Shown here piece after piece: positions 1 to 11,756 of a stretch of DNA of 64,000 nt. Numbering within the stretch: the stretch's first letter is position 1; every line of letters begins with the position of its first letter. The position numbers and the translations under genes are program-made. This stretch comes from Nomia melanderi (lineage: Eukaryota > Arthropoda > Insecta > Hymenoptera > Halictidae): positions 28,739,160 through 28,803,159 of the forward strand of contig NC_134999.1 in the NCBI RefSeq assembly GCF_051020985.1, in the 5' to 3' direction. The notes below the pieces were generated by a model. It saw nothing but the letters and a program-made list of their open reading frames with translations, did not search any database and had not been told where the DNA came from.

Positions 1-285
1 AATTTCCGTTTATTTTAATTATACACCGGAATAGTGAACACACTAAAAAATACACGTTAATATAAATTAAATAATTCCCACTATCATTCACGAAAAACGT
101 AAACATTGTCTAAATACTTGCCTACAAATGATTACATATTTCACATTTAAATTACAAAATTATCGCAGCCAATTAGCTTACCATGACCCTTTTGCACAAA
201 ATATTTTAATAAGGATAATAATAGTTGCCCAGGTCTCACCGCGTGAAGCTTGCTGCGAGGGACCCACTTAAACTTTCGAATTTAA

Positions 286-517
286 CTCCTTGCCCTCAAA
301 TTTGTTTCTCAGTCACGATCGATACAATTATTTTGTGATTCAGAATTTTGTGAAAAAATGAAGAAGAATTCAAATGTTATGCTTGTTAAAATATAATCAT
401 TGACGGTAGAAGGATCACAATTAATTTCAATTCAAAAGAATTCAGTAATATTTATGCTTGTTAAATTCTATTTAAAATATTCACCGCGAATTTACCACGT
501 TATTATAAAGCAGGGGA
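286..517 (+). mobile_element. MITE family A copy (TTAA-flanked)
   Basis: 232 bp between TTAA at 282-285 and 518-521. The left end is CTCCTTGCCCTC; the right end reads TCCCCTGCTTTATAATAACG on the other strand. The interior shares the tract ending in TAATATTTATGCTTGTTAAA with the other family A copies. Non-coding; the TTAA duplication points to a piggyBac-type transposase acting in trans. Confidence 0.7.
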
Positions 518-521
518 TTAA

Positions 522-700
522 CCCTTTGCGGGCGAAGATTGTTGAAAGTATACAAAACCTTTTGCAAATTCTGCTAAATTAAACACTGAATGCTGAAATC
601 ATAGAGAATAAGGAAACTGTGTACTGTAAATCATTTGTTCACAACTGGGTATTCCAAACATGGTATTCACCTTCGTTGAAATTTTGATGTAACAGAAACT
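522..700 (+). mobile_element. MITE family B copy, abutting family A copy
   Basis: Starts right after the TTAA that closes the previous element (CCCTTTGCGGGCGAAGATT). It aligns along its length with copies at 17,382 and 23,143 (motifs AGTATACAAAACCTTT and AATCATTTGTT). The right end is approximate. Confidence 0.55.
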
Positions 701-1279
701 GAATTTAATATTCACCGAAATTGATAGTCCGTATAACAATTTATTTAACACTCATTGAATTTCAATTTAATATCAACTGAATTTAATATCCACCGAAATT
801 AATATTCTATCGTAACGTATTTAACTTTCATTTAAGTTTTATTTTAACATGAACTTATTTTATATTCACCAAAATTTATATTGTATCGTCTTTTATTTAA
901 CTCGCACAAATAACGGAAGATAAAAATATGCAAATATGAAAATTTTCGTATTTGATCGGGTGAAGGAAAATGCGTGCATATTTCGCGATAGTTTATTCAG
1001 CTTTTATTTATTTTATTCATTTTCATTCTAATTCGATAAACATTGGATCAGTATATCTTTTTGAATCAATATCTTTAGAAGTACAGTATAACAGAATGAA
1101 AAGAGGTCAATTTTATAATATGTATTTATATTACGTATGCACAATAATTTACAATCTTTACTTTGTCTTCTTTTCATTCGTGTTTTTATTTGTATATCCT
1201 GTACGTAGGATACATGTAATTCACATTTAAGTATAAGTTGCATAGGAATGTTTAATATATGGCATGCATTTTTTCTTAA

Positions 1280-1501
1280 CACTACAACTAGAATTACCGA
1301 GCACTTAAACCGTTTTTTAAAATTTCTTAATGAAAGCTATAAGCGTGAATTCATTAAGATTCCAATTAGCTTGTACTCCAGTTTATGTATTACCGAGTCA
1401 GCTTCTTTAATCATTCCTTAAAGAAACGTCTGTACCTTTACAGTCATTGTAAAAGAAGAAATTAAGAATTGGTCATTTTGACCCGCCTGGTAGTTCTAGT
1501 G
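1280..1501 (+). mobile_element. MITE family D copy
   Basis: 222 bp between TTAA at 1276-1279 and 1502-1505. Termini CACTACAACTAGAATTACCG and, on the other strand, CACTAGAACTACCAGGCG. It lies 175 bp before channel exon a. Confidence 0.7.
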
Positions 1502-1676
1502 TTAAACAAAACCTGCTTTTATCTCGGAAACTATTGAGTTTCGGACCTATGTTTACTGGAGTGTTTTTACTCAGTTTAGTGAGTTGCGTACGTCCTATAA
1601 TTTAGAAACACCCTGTCTAACAGTTTCAACTAGTTATTTTCGGAACGTTTTCAATCCCTGAATGCAAATGTCCCAG

Positions 1677-2129
1677 GTGGAACCATGCTGTTGGAGTACG
1701 TACAGCATCCACAGGGATACCCAAGCCACGCTCGCGATACTCGATAAGCTTGACGTGGAAGGCGAGAAGCTAAGCGACGAGGAAATCGCGCGGCTTTTCG
1801 GCTACGAGGAAGAGTACAACAGGGGAACCTTGTCGAGATGGCAAAAACTACGGCCAAGGATCTGGGCTCTTTTCGATGAGCCGTACTCATCCCTCGCGGC
1901 GAAGTGTATAGCCTGTGTTTCAATACTCTTCATCTGCCTCTCGGTTCTCTGTTTCTGCTTGAAGAGTCACACGACAACGAAACGGTCGAGAAACAATCAA
2001 CGGTACGCAGAACTGTTGCGATCGGAATCGGCTTGGAACAAGGACGACGCTGATTCTTATCCCGTGCTGTTTTACCTGGAGCACACGTGTAACGCTTGGT
2101 TCACTTTGGAAATTATCATTCGCTGCTTG
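1677..2129 (+). CDS. Shawl: Shaw-related Kv channel, exon a (end of T1, S1, S2); 5' partial
   Basis: This exon encodes 151 residues of a voltage-gated potassium channel alpha subunit of the Shaw/Kv3 class, a plasma-membrane K+ channel that assembles as a tetramer. It opens with VEPCCW at a CAG acceptor (AG at 1675-1676). In Kv2-Kv4 relatives that CC pair is part of the T1 zinc site. The T1 end follows (IHRDTQ, then DEEIARLFGYEEEY), then the linker FDEPYSS, S1 at about residues 74-96 and S2 at about 130-151 (CNAWFTLEIIIR). It ends in phase 0 at a GTACGT donor. The usual T1 beginning, with the NVGG-type motif and the initiator Met, was not found in bases 1-1676 and must lie further left. ATGs at 1662 and 1668 are upstream of the acceptor and are not taken as starts. 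Insects carry two genes of this class, Shaw and Shawl. The sequence differs from fly Shaw as I recall it at many positions, including a short S1-S2 loop with no NxS/T site, so Shawl is preferred by exclusion. The class is secure; the symbol is less so. Confidence 0.93.
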
Positions 2130-4665
2130 GTACGTATCAAAAATGTTTAGATATAATTAGATAGTAAAGATGATTGTGTTTGGAAAAAGGCGATTGGTTT
2201 ATGATTTTCTTCGTGATTATTCTTATGAGATTTATTTTATTGTGATAGGCATCGGTAAAAAATATTAATCTATGTAATAGAATAAGGTTTTATTATTTAT
2301 GGTCTCGACAGGGAAGTTTAATTTACAAAAATTACAAAATATAATTTCGTTCTTCTTTTAGGATAGTTTCCTATATAGTGATCCATTTTTCGAATCTACT
2401 TTTTGGATTAATGTTTAGTCATTTATATAAAATAGTCAACAATATTAATTGCTTCTTAAATATTCTGAAATAAATTCTGAAAATGATAGATCTATTAAAC
2501 CATATTCAAATTCGACAAAATTGTAGTATGCCCTGAAATGGAAAACCAATTTCCAACATTTTGATTCCATTTAAAAAGTAGATTTCGGTCGATGCTTTCA
2601 AAACAGTTGTTAAAACATTCGAATTGAATGGAAGTTCACCAATGTAGACGAGTTTTTAATTTTGCAAACAGAATGAAATCGAGGCCAAGTACTTACAAGA
2701 GATATAGCGAATGAGGAACCAATTCAACGTCTAACTCATGCAATTTTGCCATTGCGACAGTCAACTTGTAGAACGACGCTCGATTCAGTTGATTCGAAAG
2801 TGGTTCATTTAGATGGCTTTTCAATGTTAACTATGTCATTTAGCTGAAATTTTAATAGAGGTCACGTGATAAACGATACTTTCCGTCAATAATGTTGCTC
2901 TATGAATCTTTATGTTATTTCAGGAGAGGACAATTTGCATTTTTATGTACATATGTTTTCGGTTATGTACGGATAACAATGAATAGCATTCTGCAGTGTT
3001 TGTTAGTGGCCTCTAATGTACAATAACACTCTATAGGACACCCTAACATATAAATGAACCCCGTTATTAATGTTTTCAGTCATTGCAATGAATTACAAAA
3101 ATAAATTGTTTACTAAAAAAAATCCATGTATTATTTTTATTTTATGATTATTAATTTATTAAAAATATATATGCTTTTTACAAAAATAATTAATAATTCT
3201 TATAAGAATAATTCAGTGTAATTGCTTTTATATGTTAATTTTCCTCGTACTGCTCCAAAGCCATAAACCATATGACCGTCATTATTAATGCAGCGTTTGC
3301 TTTCCCTCAAAACAATACTTTCTTACTATATCGTTCCGTTCACATTAAATTGCGTATGTCGTTCAATGACTTTTACTTCCTCTATAAGATAGTGTTATCA
3401 GATTTATATAATTTTCGGTGAAAATATAATATCGTTGCAGTACAAGTTTTGCTCTTCGAAGTGTGCGAACTAATTTCGGATTTCCTTATTAAAGAGTTTA
3501 ACCTACATTTTTATCTAAAATGAAAAACCCGACAATGTGATTTTACAGAAGAAAGCAAGAGCTATCGAATAATATAATATTTAAATATATATAATATTAA
3601 CCAATATTAATGAATATAAGTAAAAAAATAGAATTTTTAATTAATATTAAAAACATAATATTTATCAACAAGCAACGTCACGGATATATGGTACAATCTA
3701 ATGGATTCTGGCATTTAATATACCTCCCATATTTTAATTAATTGTAGCGTACCAAATTTCGACATTTTAATTTGTTTGTTACAGTAATCGACTCACGTTG
3801 ACTTAGTCATTAACCCCCAAACCCCAAATAGCATTTTGTTTCCTATAATTTGCTGCGTGGAACGTTCAATTAATTTTATTAGATGTTTTCATTTAAGCGA
3901 AAGCGAAACTATGAAATTAACTTTTATTTGACACATTGGAGACAGAAAGAAAAATAAACTAATAAAACTTGAATCGATTACTGATAATCTATTGATGCAA
4001 AAATAGGAATGTGGACTGTATAGTGGAAAAATATTTCAAACACTAATACCTGTGATAATAATCATTTTACAGCAGCATTTTTGTTAATTAATTCGGTGTA
4101 AGAAGCATATTTTCTACATTCACCAATTAAAAATAATCATCAATATTTCCTATTTCATTTTTCAAATTCTTTTTGCTGCACAGTTTGTTATTTACAATTC
4201 GTTATTTTATGAACAGCCATTGGTTTTTCAATTACGAAAAAACGAAAAGGTTACAGTTGTTGTTTCAAATTATTATTAATACGTTCGCTACCATCATTCT
4301 TTTCGATAACAATCCTCGCAGTAACAATATTTTATTAAATGCAACGTATTTTCATTGTGGAATATTAAAAAAGTTATCAACATTTCCAATATTATTCCAT
4401 GCGTTGCAGTTTTTGATTAGAGCTATCAAAAAATTAATTTGTGTTACCTTTGTTCATCATGTAAAATTATAGTCGTTATAAAAATGCAATATTGACGGCG
4501 ATTATATTAATTGACTCTTTTTGTAAATGCATGATAAGAATTTGTTATTTATAAATTGTTACATTGCCCTGTTCAAGATATTACAAGTAATATTGTACTA
4601 GATATAAATATTCTTGTCTTCACTATTGCTTATACAAATAGATAATTATTATCTATTACAATATA

Positions 4666-4797
4666 CAGGGTGTTGCAAAAAATGTTACCACATAAAAGTA
4701 CGTTGATTCGTTATAAACATTGAAAGCAAATTGTACAATATATAATAAATAGTTCATAAACAATCAAAGTGTGCTAACATTTTTTTGCGATACTCTG
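4666..4797. mobile_element. 132-bp mariner-like MITE
   Basis: Flanked by TA (4664-4665, 4798-4799). Termini CAGGGTGTTGCAAAAAATG and, on the other strand, CAGAGTATCGCAAAAAAATG form an inverted repeat of about 27 bp. The size and TA target suggest a Tc1/mariner derivative. No coding capacity. Confidence 0.75.
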
Positions 4798-4882
4798 TAT
4801 ATTAGATATACATAAATGTATATTATGTTTCCATATGTATTATTAATAATATACATATGTATATTAGAATATATATGACTTA

Positions 4883-5252
4883 CAATGGCGTTCAAAAGCT
4901 CCCAGCCAGATTGTTTCTGGAGCTTTTCTTACACAATAAAAACTTTAAGAACTTCTTGTTATTATGGCATATAAAAGACATATTGCATGAGAAGATACTG
5001 TAAAAAAATCAACACCATCTATTCTTTATACATATTTGTTTAGAAATAAGTAATAATAATAAACTTTCGAGCACGCCAAATTAAATACTCTTTATATACA
5101 CAATTATGAAAACAAAATAGTACGGTTTCTTTTGTAGTATTCGTCCATGTAAATATGTCCTTATTTATTATATCAACAAAAATTCCTTTAAACTCATCCT
5201 ATCGAAGAAAAATTCCAAAAACAATCTGGCTGGGAATTTTCGAATGCCACTG
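4883..5252. mobile_element. 370-bp mariner-like MITE
   Basis: Flanked by TA (4881-4882, 5253-5254). The ends CAATGGCGTTCAAAAGCTCC and, on the other strand, CAGTGGCATTCGAAAATTCC continue into a shared CCAGCCAGATTGTTT, giving terminal inverted repeats of about 38 bp. The interior is AT-rich and non-coding. Confidence 0.8.
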
Positions 5253-6519
5253 TATATTAATTATATATTAAATATATAATATGTATATAATAGGCTTATT
5301 CAATAGATGGATCTATAATAGATAGACTCATTCAAATGAGAAATATTGTTTAACGTACAAGAATCGTCGGGAAATGAAATTTTATTGTATAATTTTATAG
5401 CTAGTTCTGGTAGAACATATCTAATATTATTGTGTTAGGACAAAACACATTCCCACGAACAGCAAGTTAGCAAGCTATCTAATTCGTTTCGACACAAGTT
5501 GTTAACAAAAATGAATTAGCTCACCAGGTGGTTAGGCAATTTCTCGGCAGACCATATGATTTAATTGCTCGCTACCGCAGGTGACAAATTATTAGAGCTA
5601 ATACAGTATAATACGAGACACTTATACGAGCGAATTGTTATTGCTTTAAATTATTAGACGTATCAGCGAGCAATTCGCAACTCTTCATACAATGGTTTTC
5701 TATTTTATACTGTGTACACATAGAGTCATTTGAAATGTTCTGTCATAGCAATATTCATAAGAGTAAGCAACGAGTATTTATTCCATGCTGTGGAAATTAA
5801 GTCACTTCATTTTTAAAAGCAATTTATAGTTTATTCATAATAAAATCCTTCGACTTTTAACGTTTAAATAATTCAACATTAGAAAAAGAAAATTCCTAAT
5901 AGTATCAGTAATAATAAAAAAAAGGATTTGTATTTAATTAAATAAGAAAATGAATTCCCAAACATAATAATAAATATGTCTCCATGAATCAATTATTTTC
6001 AACTTATAAGATACCTTGTTTAATAGATTATCGCCTACTTTCTTCAACCTACTTTCTTTTAAAGATAAATTCTTAAAATGTTCACCCATTATATCAACAT
6101 ACATATTATTACAATTATAATTATCCCTTCCAATGAAAAATTCGCATTTATTATTACAATTAAGAAATACATTCATCATCTTCGTCAATGAAAGCCAAAT
6201 ATTCCTCATACTTATCGTTATATTTTACCTTTAAGCTTCCACCACGTAATAAACTTTTTATTACATTTACTCCATGGAAAATATATTTTTCAATAAATGA
6301 AACAGCAAAGTAAATAAAAAAACGGCAAACAAAATACATAGAATGTTAATCGTAGAATTCGATAAGGAAAGATGCGAGGAACGCGGTGTACATATAATTT
6401 CCCCTCGAAACATATTTTATCCCCGGTATTATCGTGATTGCGTCCCGACTTAGCTCAGCGGTAGCGAGAGAATGAAAAGTCAGCCAGTAAAATCCTCCTT
6501 CTGACGGATTCAATTACAG

Positions 6520-6807
6520 GTCAGCCCGAATCTGAAGCGATTCGCCGTCTCACCGGTGAACGCGATCGACTTAGCAGCGACGTTGAGCTTCTACACGGAG
6601 TTCCTAACGGAGTCTAGCTTGTATCTGGAAGTCCTGTCGATAGCCCGAGTCCTGCGGCTCTTTAAGCTGACGAGGCATTCTCCGGAGCTTAGGATCTTGA
6701 TTCATACCTTCAAGGCGTCTGCTAAAGAACTAGCCTTGCTGGTCTTCTTCCTCGTACTGGGCATCGTTGTTTTTGCCAGCCTTATTTTTTACGCGGAACG
6801 CCTTCAG
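6520..6807 (+). CDS. Shawl: Shaw-related Kv channel, exon b (S3, voltage-sensor S4, S5)
   Basis: The exon encodes 96 residues (152-247 of the visible chain) and starts in phase 0 after TTACAG with VSPNLKRF, which joins smoothly to IIIRCL of the previous exon. S3 spans about residues 162-181 (AIDLAATLSFY, with the conserved Asp). S4 spans about 188-210, with basic residues R194, R197, K200, R203 and R209 in the Shaw-type run RVLRLFKLTRH. This is fewer leading charges than Shaker S4, as known for Shaw. The S4-S5 linker (FKASAKELALL) and S5 (about 220-243) follow. The exon ends at AERLQ. It has no GT donor in the right frame; its last codon CAG is followed by GCAAGT, the standard GC-type donor. 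Reading on past it meets a stop within a few codons. A GTG at 6556 lies inside the exon and is not a start. Confidence 0.94.
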
Positions 6808-7462
6808 GCAAGTTCCTATTGAACGATATTTGACACTTTTACAAATGAATTGTACACAATTGTGTCAAATATGTATCTATATTTCCAATTGCTTTTAGTA
6901 TTATTTTATTATCAGTTATTTATTTTATCTTCCGGCTTACTATCTATTTACGTTCACTTAACACTAAGACTACCGAGCAGTTAGATCGACTTTTTGAAAT
7001 TCCTTTATAAAAAATTGAAATTGCCGAATCAATTTCTTTAATAATTGCTCGGAGAAACATCTGTTATCTTTTGTATAATTGCAAGAAGAGGATATCAGGA
7101 ATGGGTCATTTTGGCCTGTCTGGTAGTTTTAGCGTTAACTTACTTATATACGCTTAATTTTGTTTGACTTCTAACTGTCTTTGGTTTTTCTTCTCACTCT
7201 TTTCGGTTCTCCAGTCTTTTCCTCTCTGTCTCCTTCAACATTGCTATATTTTTTACGATAATATCTTACAGTTGAGCTTCCTTTGATTAATTTATGAGGA
7301 CATTGTATGCCATTGATTGTGTGATTATGAAATATAAAAAGTAAAATATAAAATGCCTATATTTTACTAAAATTATCATTAACTCGTTTTTCTAAAAAAA
7401 AAATTGGATTTATAACACTTATAAAAAGGTGGTATAACGACTTATATTGTTCTTAACCGCAG
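6808..7462 (+). other. GC-AG intron between channel exons b and c
   Basis: A 655-bp intron with donor CAG|GCAAGT and acceptor CCGCAG. The boundary is fixed by protein continuity (AERLQ to DNPTNDF). It contains a MITE at 6962-7134. Confidence 0.88.
6962..7134 (+). mobile_element. MITE family D copy inside the GC-AG intron
   Basis: 173 bp between TTAA at 6958-6961 and 7135-7138. Left end CACTAAGACTACCGAGCAG; right end on the other strand CGCTAAAACTACCAGACAGG. The interior matches the 1280-1501 copy (TCAATTTCTTTAATAATTGC). Confidence 0.75.
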
Positions 7463-7672
7463 GATAATCCAACGAATGACTTCGACAGCATACCACACAG
7501 CCTTTGGTGGGCTTTGGTGACCATGACAACGGTTGGTTATGGTGATATGACACCAAAAACTTTCCCCGGAATGTTTATCGGAGGGATGTGCGCGATTGCT
7601 GGGGTGCTGGCGATTGCCCTTCCGGTTCCTGTTATCGTCAGTAACTTCTCCATGTTTTATTCGCATACACAG
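7463..7672 (+). CDS. Shawl: Shaw-related Kv channel, exon c (pore loop, selectivity filter, S6)
   Basis: The exon encodes 70 residues (248-317). It begins DNPTNDF after the acceptor CCGCAG and carries the pore helix (LWWALVTMT), the K+ selectivity filter TTVGYGD (residues 269-275) and S6 with the gating hinge PVPV (301-304), ending NFSMFYSHTQ. The filter and S6 match the Kv consensus with no disrupted residue, so the channel should conduct. It ends in phase 0 on CAG before GTTTGT. An open frame on the opposite strand at 7442-7666 is the shadow of this exon. This is the most conserved exon and the best anchor for the gene call. Confidence 0.97.
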
Positions 7673-10600
7673 GTTTGTGCCCTACAGTAAAATTTTTCGT
7701 TGTTGCTCGTATATACATCTTGAAATGTAATATTAAGAAATTCAAAATGTTCACAATGATGAAAAAATAGATATTAGCTATGATATTTCAAATCTCAACT
7801 GGTAAAAGTAAAATTATATTATCTGTAGAAATAAGATATGTAAAAGATTTGGGATTTAAAATTATTTTATTTTCCAAGTATTTAAATTACAAATACGCTT
7901 TATCGAGAAATGATCAAATAAATAAATATATTATTCTAGTTTTTATGGAACACTATAAATGAATCATTCCAATTCCTCAGTAGTTGTAATGTTAAGTGAG
8001 TCGCATTGCATAATAAAAAGCATTAACACGCGACCGTGCTAAAAAAAGTTCCCGTGAACGTCAGAATTTTCTTTTTCATCGGATCACGTTGCATCGACTG
8101 ACCGAGATTGTACACAATGAGCGTGCGTCCACCGAGGACACGGAGGAAGCGGAAGTTCATTCAGGAGCAGCATGTAAACTTTCCGCGCCCCAGCCGCCAA
8201 TTTGAAACTTTCCAGGACAAGAACTTACCTTCCCTTCAATTTTTTATAACGTTGTCTAAGGCGCGTGAATCACGTTATTCGAAACTGGCTTGGTCATGGT
8301 ATCCAATTAATCGACGGTAGACCGTTCCCATTGTTTCCGCGGGATTATTAACGTGAATCGGAAGCCTCGACCCGGAAACACTTGCGGCGTGCTACGGCAG
8401 GCTAAAGTGGTACTAAAATTCCCGTTGATAACAGGTTTCGTATTGAAACTCATTATTTGCTTATCAATTAACTGACCATTGCATCACACAATTGTCGACA
8501 AAAGGTATTAGAAAATATTGGCAGCATTTCCATTTAATTTCAAGGATTTTTACGACTTGTCCAATAATTTCTGCTTATTTGTGTCTAAGAATAAAGGAAC
8601 TGCGTCTCGTATTTCCTTTAATTCCTCAGGAATCATTGCTTAACTGAATTATAGACCGAAATTTTGTTTATGCCTATGAAAAAATGTCTGTATTAAGACG
8701 GATATAAAGATTTCAGTTAATTAATTACTTAATTTTGTTCGCTACTTTGCTATGCGAAATGAAATGAATCAACGAATTGACAGTATATTGCTGTTACTTC
8801 AAAGAATTTTTTACTTACTTAATTTTATATTACATGAAAAGATAGTTGGAAAGTAGTTAGGGACTTCTTGCCCTGTGTGTGGAGCAAAAGGGCCATTTTG
8901 AGTTGACAAACGTTTTATACTGTAACTTAGTAATCAATAAGATGATCAATAAAAAAAAACAGTATAAAAGTGAAGCACGATAGTTACGGTTTACGAAAAA
9001 TAAAAGAGCCATTTCTAAGTTGTTATTACTAAATTTTACAATCATTTCTGTGAAAAACGGGATTTTCATCCCCACCCTACGCCACCTACTCGTAAGTTTA
9101 AGACAGTTCAGAAATTCCTTTGCGAGAGCGCGGCCACGGAAATTCTTTGGAAAACACCGTGAAAATTAAACGCGGAAGTTGTATTTTCCTTCTGGTTTTA
9201 CTTGACCTTTGGAGATTATATTCCCGGCATCGGAGCGGTGGAAATTCATAAAACGAAAATAAATACAGGACTACGTTTGTACAAAAATATGCTGATCTTT
9301 GCGTTGCGAAAGTTTTTCATTTTACACGTGCGGCCGCGTGCCAGTACATTAGATTGATGAGAAACTAAAGATTATGAGAAATAAAACGAAGAGTTCTCAA
9401 TTGTTCGCTGGCTAAACCAAAACTGAGTAAAAACGAAGAAAGAAGTATATAAAGATACACGTTATAATAATTTGAAAAAACAAATGTTACTTGTTTCGAA
9501 AAAGTTTTGCTAACTACGTACAAAAATGTCAACATTTTTGTATCAACCCAATATTTTTCAATCCTCGTATAATTTACGTATTTCTTGAGAAATGGAACAT
9601 TTGATTGATTGTTATGTATTAATGATAGTATCATCTAGGATTAACGTGCATTTTGTGGTACAGATTATAGAAATCACGAGGAAGAGCGTTTAGTGGTTTC
9701 GAAATTAACATTGAAACTGTAATTATTTAAGTTATATATTCGTTGATTAATATTGGAGAAAGTAAATAATAAGAAATTGTTTTTTATACTTTTGTAATAT
9801 TACGTAGTGTTTGGTTTATAAATTTTGGAATAAGTAATATTACTGATCGTGTTCCTGTTTAGATAGTGAATTCTTCGAACATCTTTTCAATGTAACTGGT
9901 GCCAACTTTAACTTTATTTCTATAGTTCTATGTATTCTTCTTTTGTACACTTTATATCTTGTATCCTACAGGATAGTTTACGAACAATACTACCCCTAGC
10001 TGTGTTCGTCCGATTTATGTTACCTAAAATACGGCGGTCCACGGAAACGTTTAAAGGGAGAAAACACTTTATCGCACACTTTCTCCGTGATCATCTTTAC
10101 CTGCTGCCATTAACAGTATTTTGTAAAATGAAAACAATATTTTTTTATCCTACAATAATAGGCGAGAATGAAGTAAATATAAACAATGGTAGTAGAATCA
10201 TTTGTAATATACTACTTTTCCAATAACAGGTGGAAACTGATTTTGATCATTTTAGTTTATTACGGAAAAAACAAGAATTCAATGAAACAAAGTTATACCG
10301 TATTTCATTCAATTTTATAGCTTTTATTGTAATATAAGCATTGTGATAATTAGAAGATTATAATATGCAATGAACTATAATTATAAAGGTTCTATCATCA
10401 ACTATCATCCTATTATAAAGCAAACTATATTTCACTTTCTAAAATATATTTTCATTGGCAATATCAAATAATACAATTGCGCACTATTGCACGTGTGTAA
10501 TATCCATTATTCTATTGATAAACAAAGAGCCATTTTGAATCAATTTAATTGCAGCAATATTGTGTCACTACTTTATGAAACTAATAATAGAAACAAAATG

Positions 10601-10814
10601 TTGGACATTACTTTTATCTGCTAATTCAAAGCAAAAATTTGTGTAAATTCTGAAGCCAGAATATTTTTTGTTTTATTCTCAGAATTTTTCCACTGAACTT
10701 CTGGTAATTTACTAAACGCTAATATCCAACATTAAGGAGATTGCCGCTATATGACATTAAATTTTATATATTTTTAAGAGGCACTTCATTAAATTTGATT
10801 TTAATTATCGATAG
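7673..10814 (+). other. Intron between channel exons c and d
   Basis: A 3,142-bp intron. Two GC-richer patches (about 8,080-8,420 and 9,060-9,350) stand out against the AT-rich background. The first has an open frame with an internal ATG at 8117 and a basic start (RPPRTRRKRKF), but no splice sites or homology support it as an exon. Confidence 0.8.
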
Positions 10815-10997
10815 GCTCGAAGCAAATTGCCGAAGCAAAGGCGAAGAGTACTCCCAGCACAATTGCCAAGACGACCAGGAGCCTCTATTTATCAGATGCA
10901 AAATAATAATCAGCATCAGCTTGCTCCTAATCACTCAAACAGGCCGCTAACACCGAGGACAGCGACTATAGCATTAGAGAGCGTACTTCACTTACAG
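10815..10997 (+). CDS. Shawl: Shaw-related Kv channel, exon d (proximal C-terminal tail)
   Basis: The exon encodes 61 residues (318-378), starting in phase 0 after ATCGATAG. ARSKLPKQRRRVLPAQ follows HTQ directly, as the basic post-S6 segment ARxKLPKKRRRVLP does in insect Shaw proteins. The rest is a polar Gln/Asn-rich cytoplasmic stretch (QMQNNNQHQ) and a Pro/Thr segment (RPLTPRTA) that could be phosphorylated, though that is only inference. The donor CAG|GTATCA at 10998 keeps phase 0. Reading through the donor meets a stop about 50 bases later, so the short read-through tail is an unlikely alternative end. Confidence 0.85.
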
Positions 10998-11756
10998 GTA
11001 TCAGTTTGTTTAAAACGTTATTTAATTCTGCTACAATCTTCATCTTGAAGGTGTATTTCAACAGTATAGTTAGTATATATTATATATTATAATATATAGT
11101 ATATAGTATTATTTATATTGTAGTAAACAATATATATTATAGTATACATTATATAGTATATATGTCAATATAGTCAATAATATTTCTGTACATCTGAAAT
11201 ATTATTTATAAATTCGAATCACATACAGTAATAATACTTTTATTCTACATTCTTAAGAAATGTGAGATTTAGATTCAAAATTGTTTTTCAAAAGGTAATA
11301 CACAATTAAACCATTGAGTAATAGATTAAAGAAATGTAGCAATGTTAAAACGATGAAAATGTGATTAGGTTAAAACAAATATTGAAAAATCTACAGGATC
11401 TAATTTTTATATTTCATAGATGTAGATTTTATATATTTTATAATAATACATTAAACCTTTGTCCTCTGATTTCTTCCGCAACTGTGGCCGTTGAAACTAT
11501 TTTATCGTTAATAATTTACTAGAAAAAAGAAGAATTTTATGTTTGTCTTATATTTACATGTTTCTCAATTGATAATAGAAGAATAACATTTAATTTCAAT
11601 TCATATCAATATTACAGTGTTTTTAATAATATTAATTATTATTAATTGCTTATACTAGTAATCGCAATATTGATACGACAAAAGTTTACGAGGCAAAAGA
11701 TTAATTGTGGAGATAGAAATGATCGAACCATGATTCTTTTTATGTTCCTAATGTAG
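10998..11756 (+). other. Intron between channel exons d and e
   Basis: A 759-bp intron, if exon e is real. It contains a TA-rich palindromic tract at about 11,060-11,170 and a 3'-truncated family A MITE from 11455. Confidence 0.55.
11455..11625 (+). mobile_element. MITE family A copy, right end lost
   Basis: Follows TTAA at 11451-11454 with ACCTTTGTCCTCTGATTTC. The interior matches family A (TTAATAATTTACTAGAAAAA, GATAATAGAAGAATAACATT). The right inverted terminus is not recognisable. Confidence 0.6.

Larger units (their letters stand above)
1..1676 (+). other. Upstream intron of the channel (left part cut by window)
   Basis: No T1 sequence or start exon was found here, so this is read as intron leading to the acceptor at 1675-1676. 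It contains three TTAA-flanked MITEs (286-517, 522 to about 700, 1280-1501). Confidence 0.6.
2130..6519 (+). other. Intron between channel exons a and b
   Basis: A 4,390-bp AT-rich intron (GTACGT...TTACAG). It holds two TA-flanked MITEs (4666-4797 and 4883-5252) and otherwise low-complexity AT-rich DNA. A TAGCTCAGCGG stretch near 6453 resembles a tRNA A box, but no cloverleaf can be drawn. I see no other gene in it. Confidence 0.85.

Noticed and set aside
1651..1923. Minus-strand open frame
   Set aside because: Antisense shadow of channel exon a.
6445..6530. tRNA-like A box (TAGCTCAGCGG) with a loose B box just before channel exon b
   Set aside because: Acceptor and anticodon stems cannot be paired, and the supposed B box overlaps the splice acceptor.
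7442..7666. Minus-strand open frame
   Set aside because: It is the antisense shadow of the pore/S6 exon, which has full family support on the plus strand.
8108..8320. Basic open frame in the intron between exons c and d
   Set aside because: No matching splice sites in phase 0 and no recognisable peptide, although the DNA is GC-richer.
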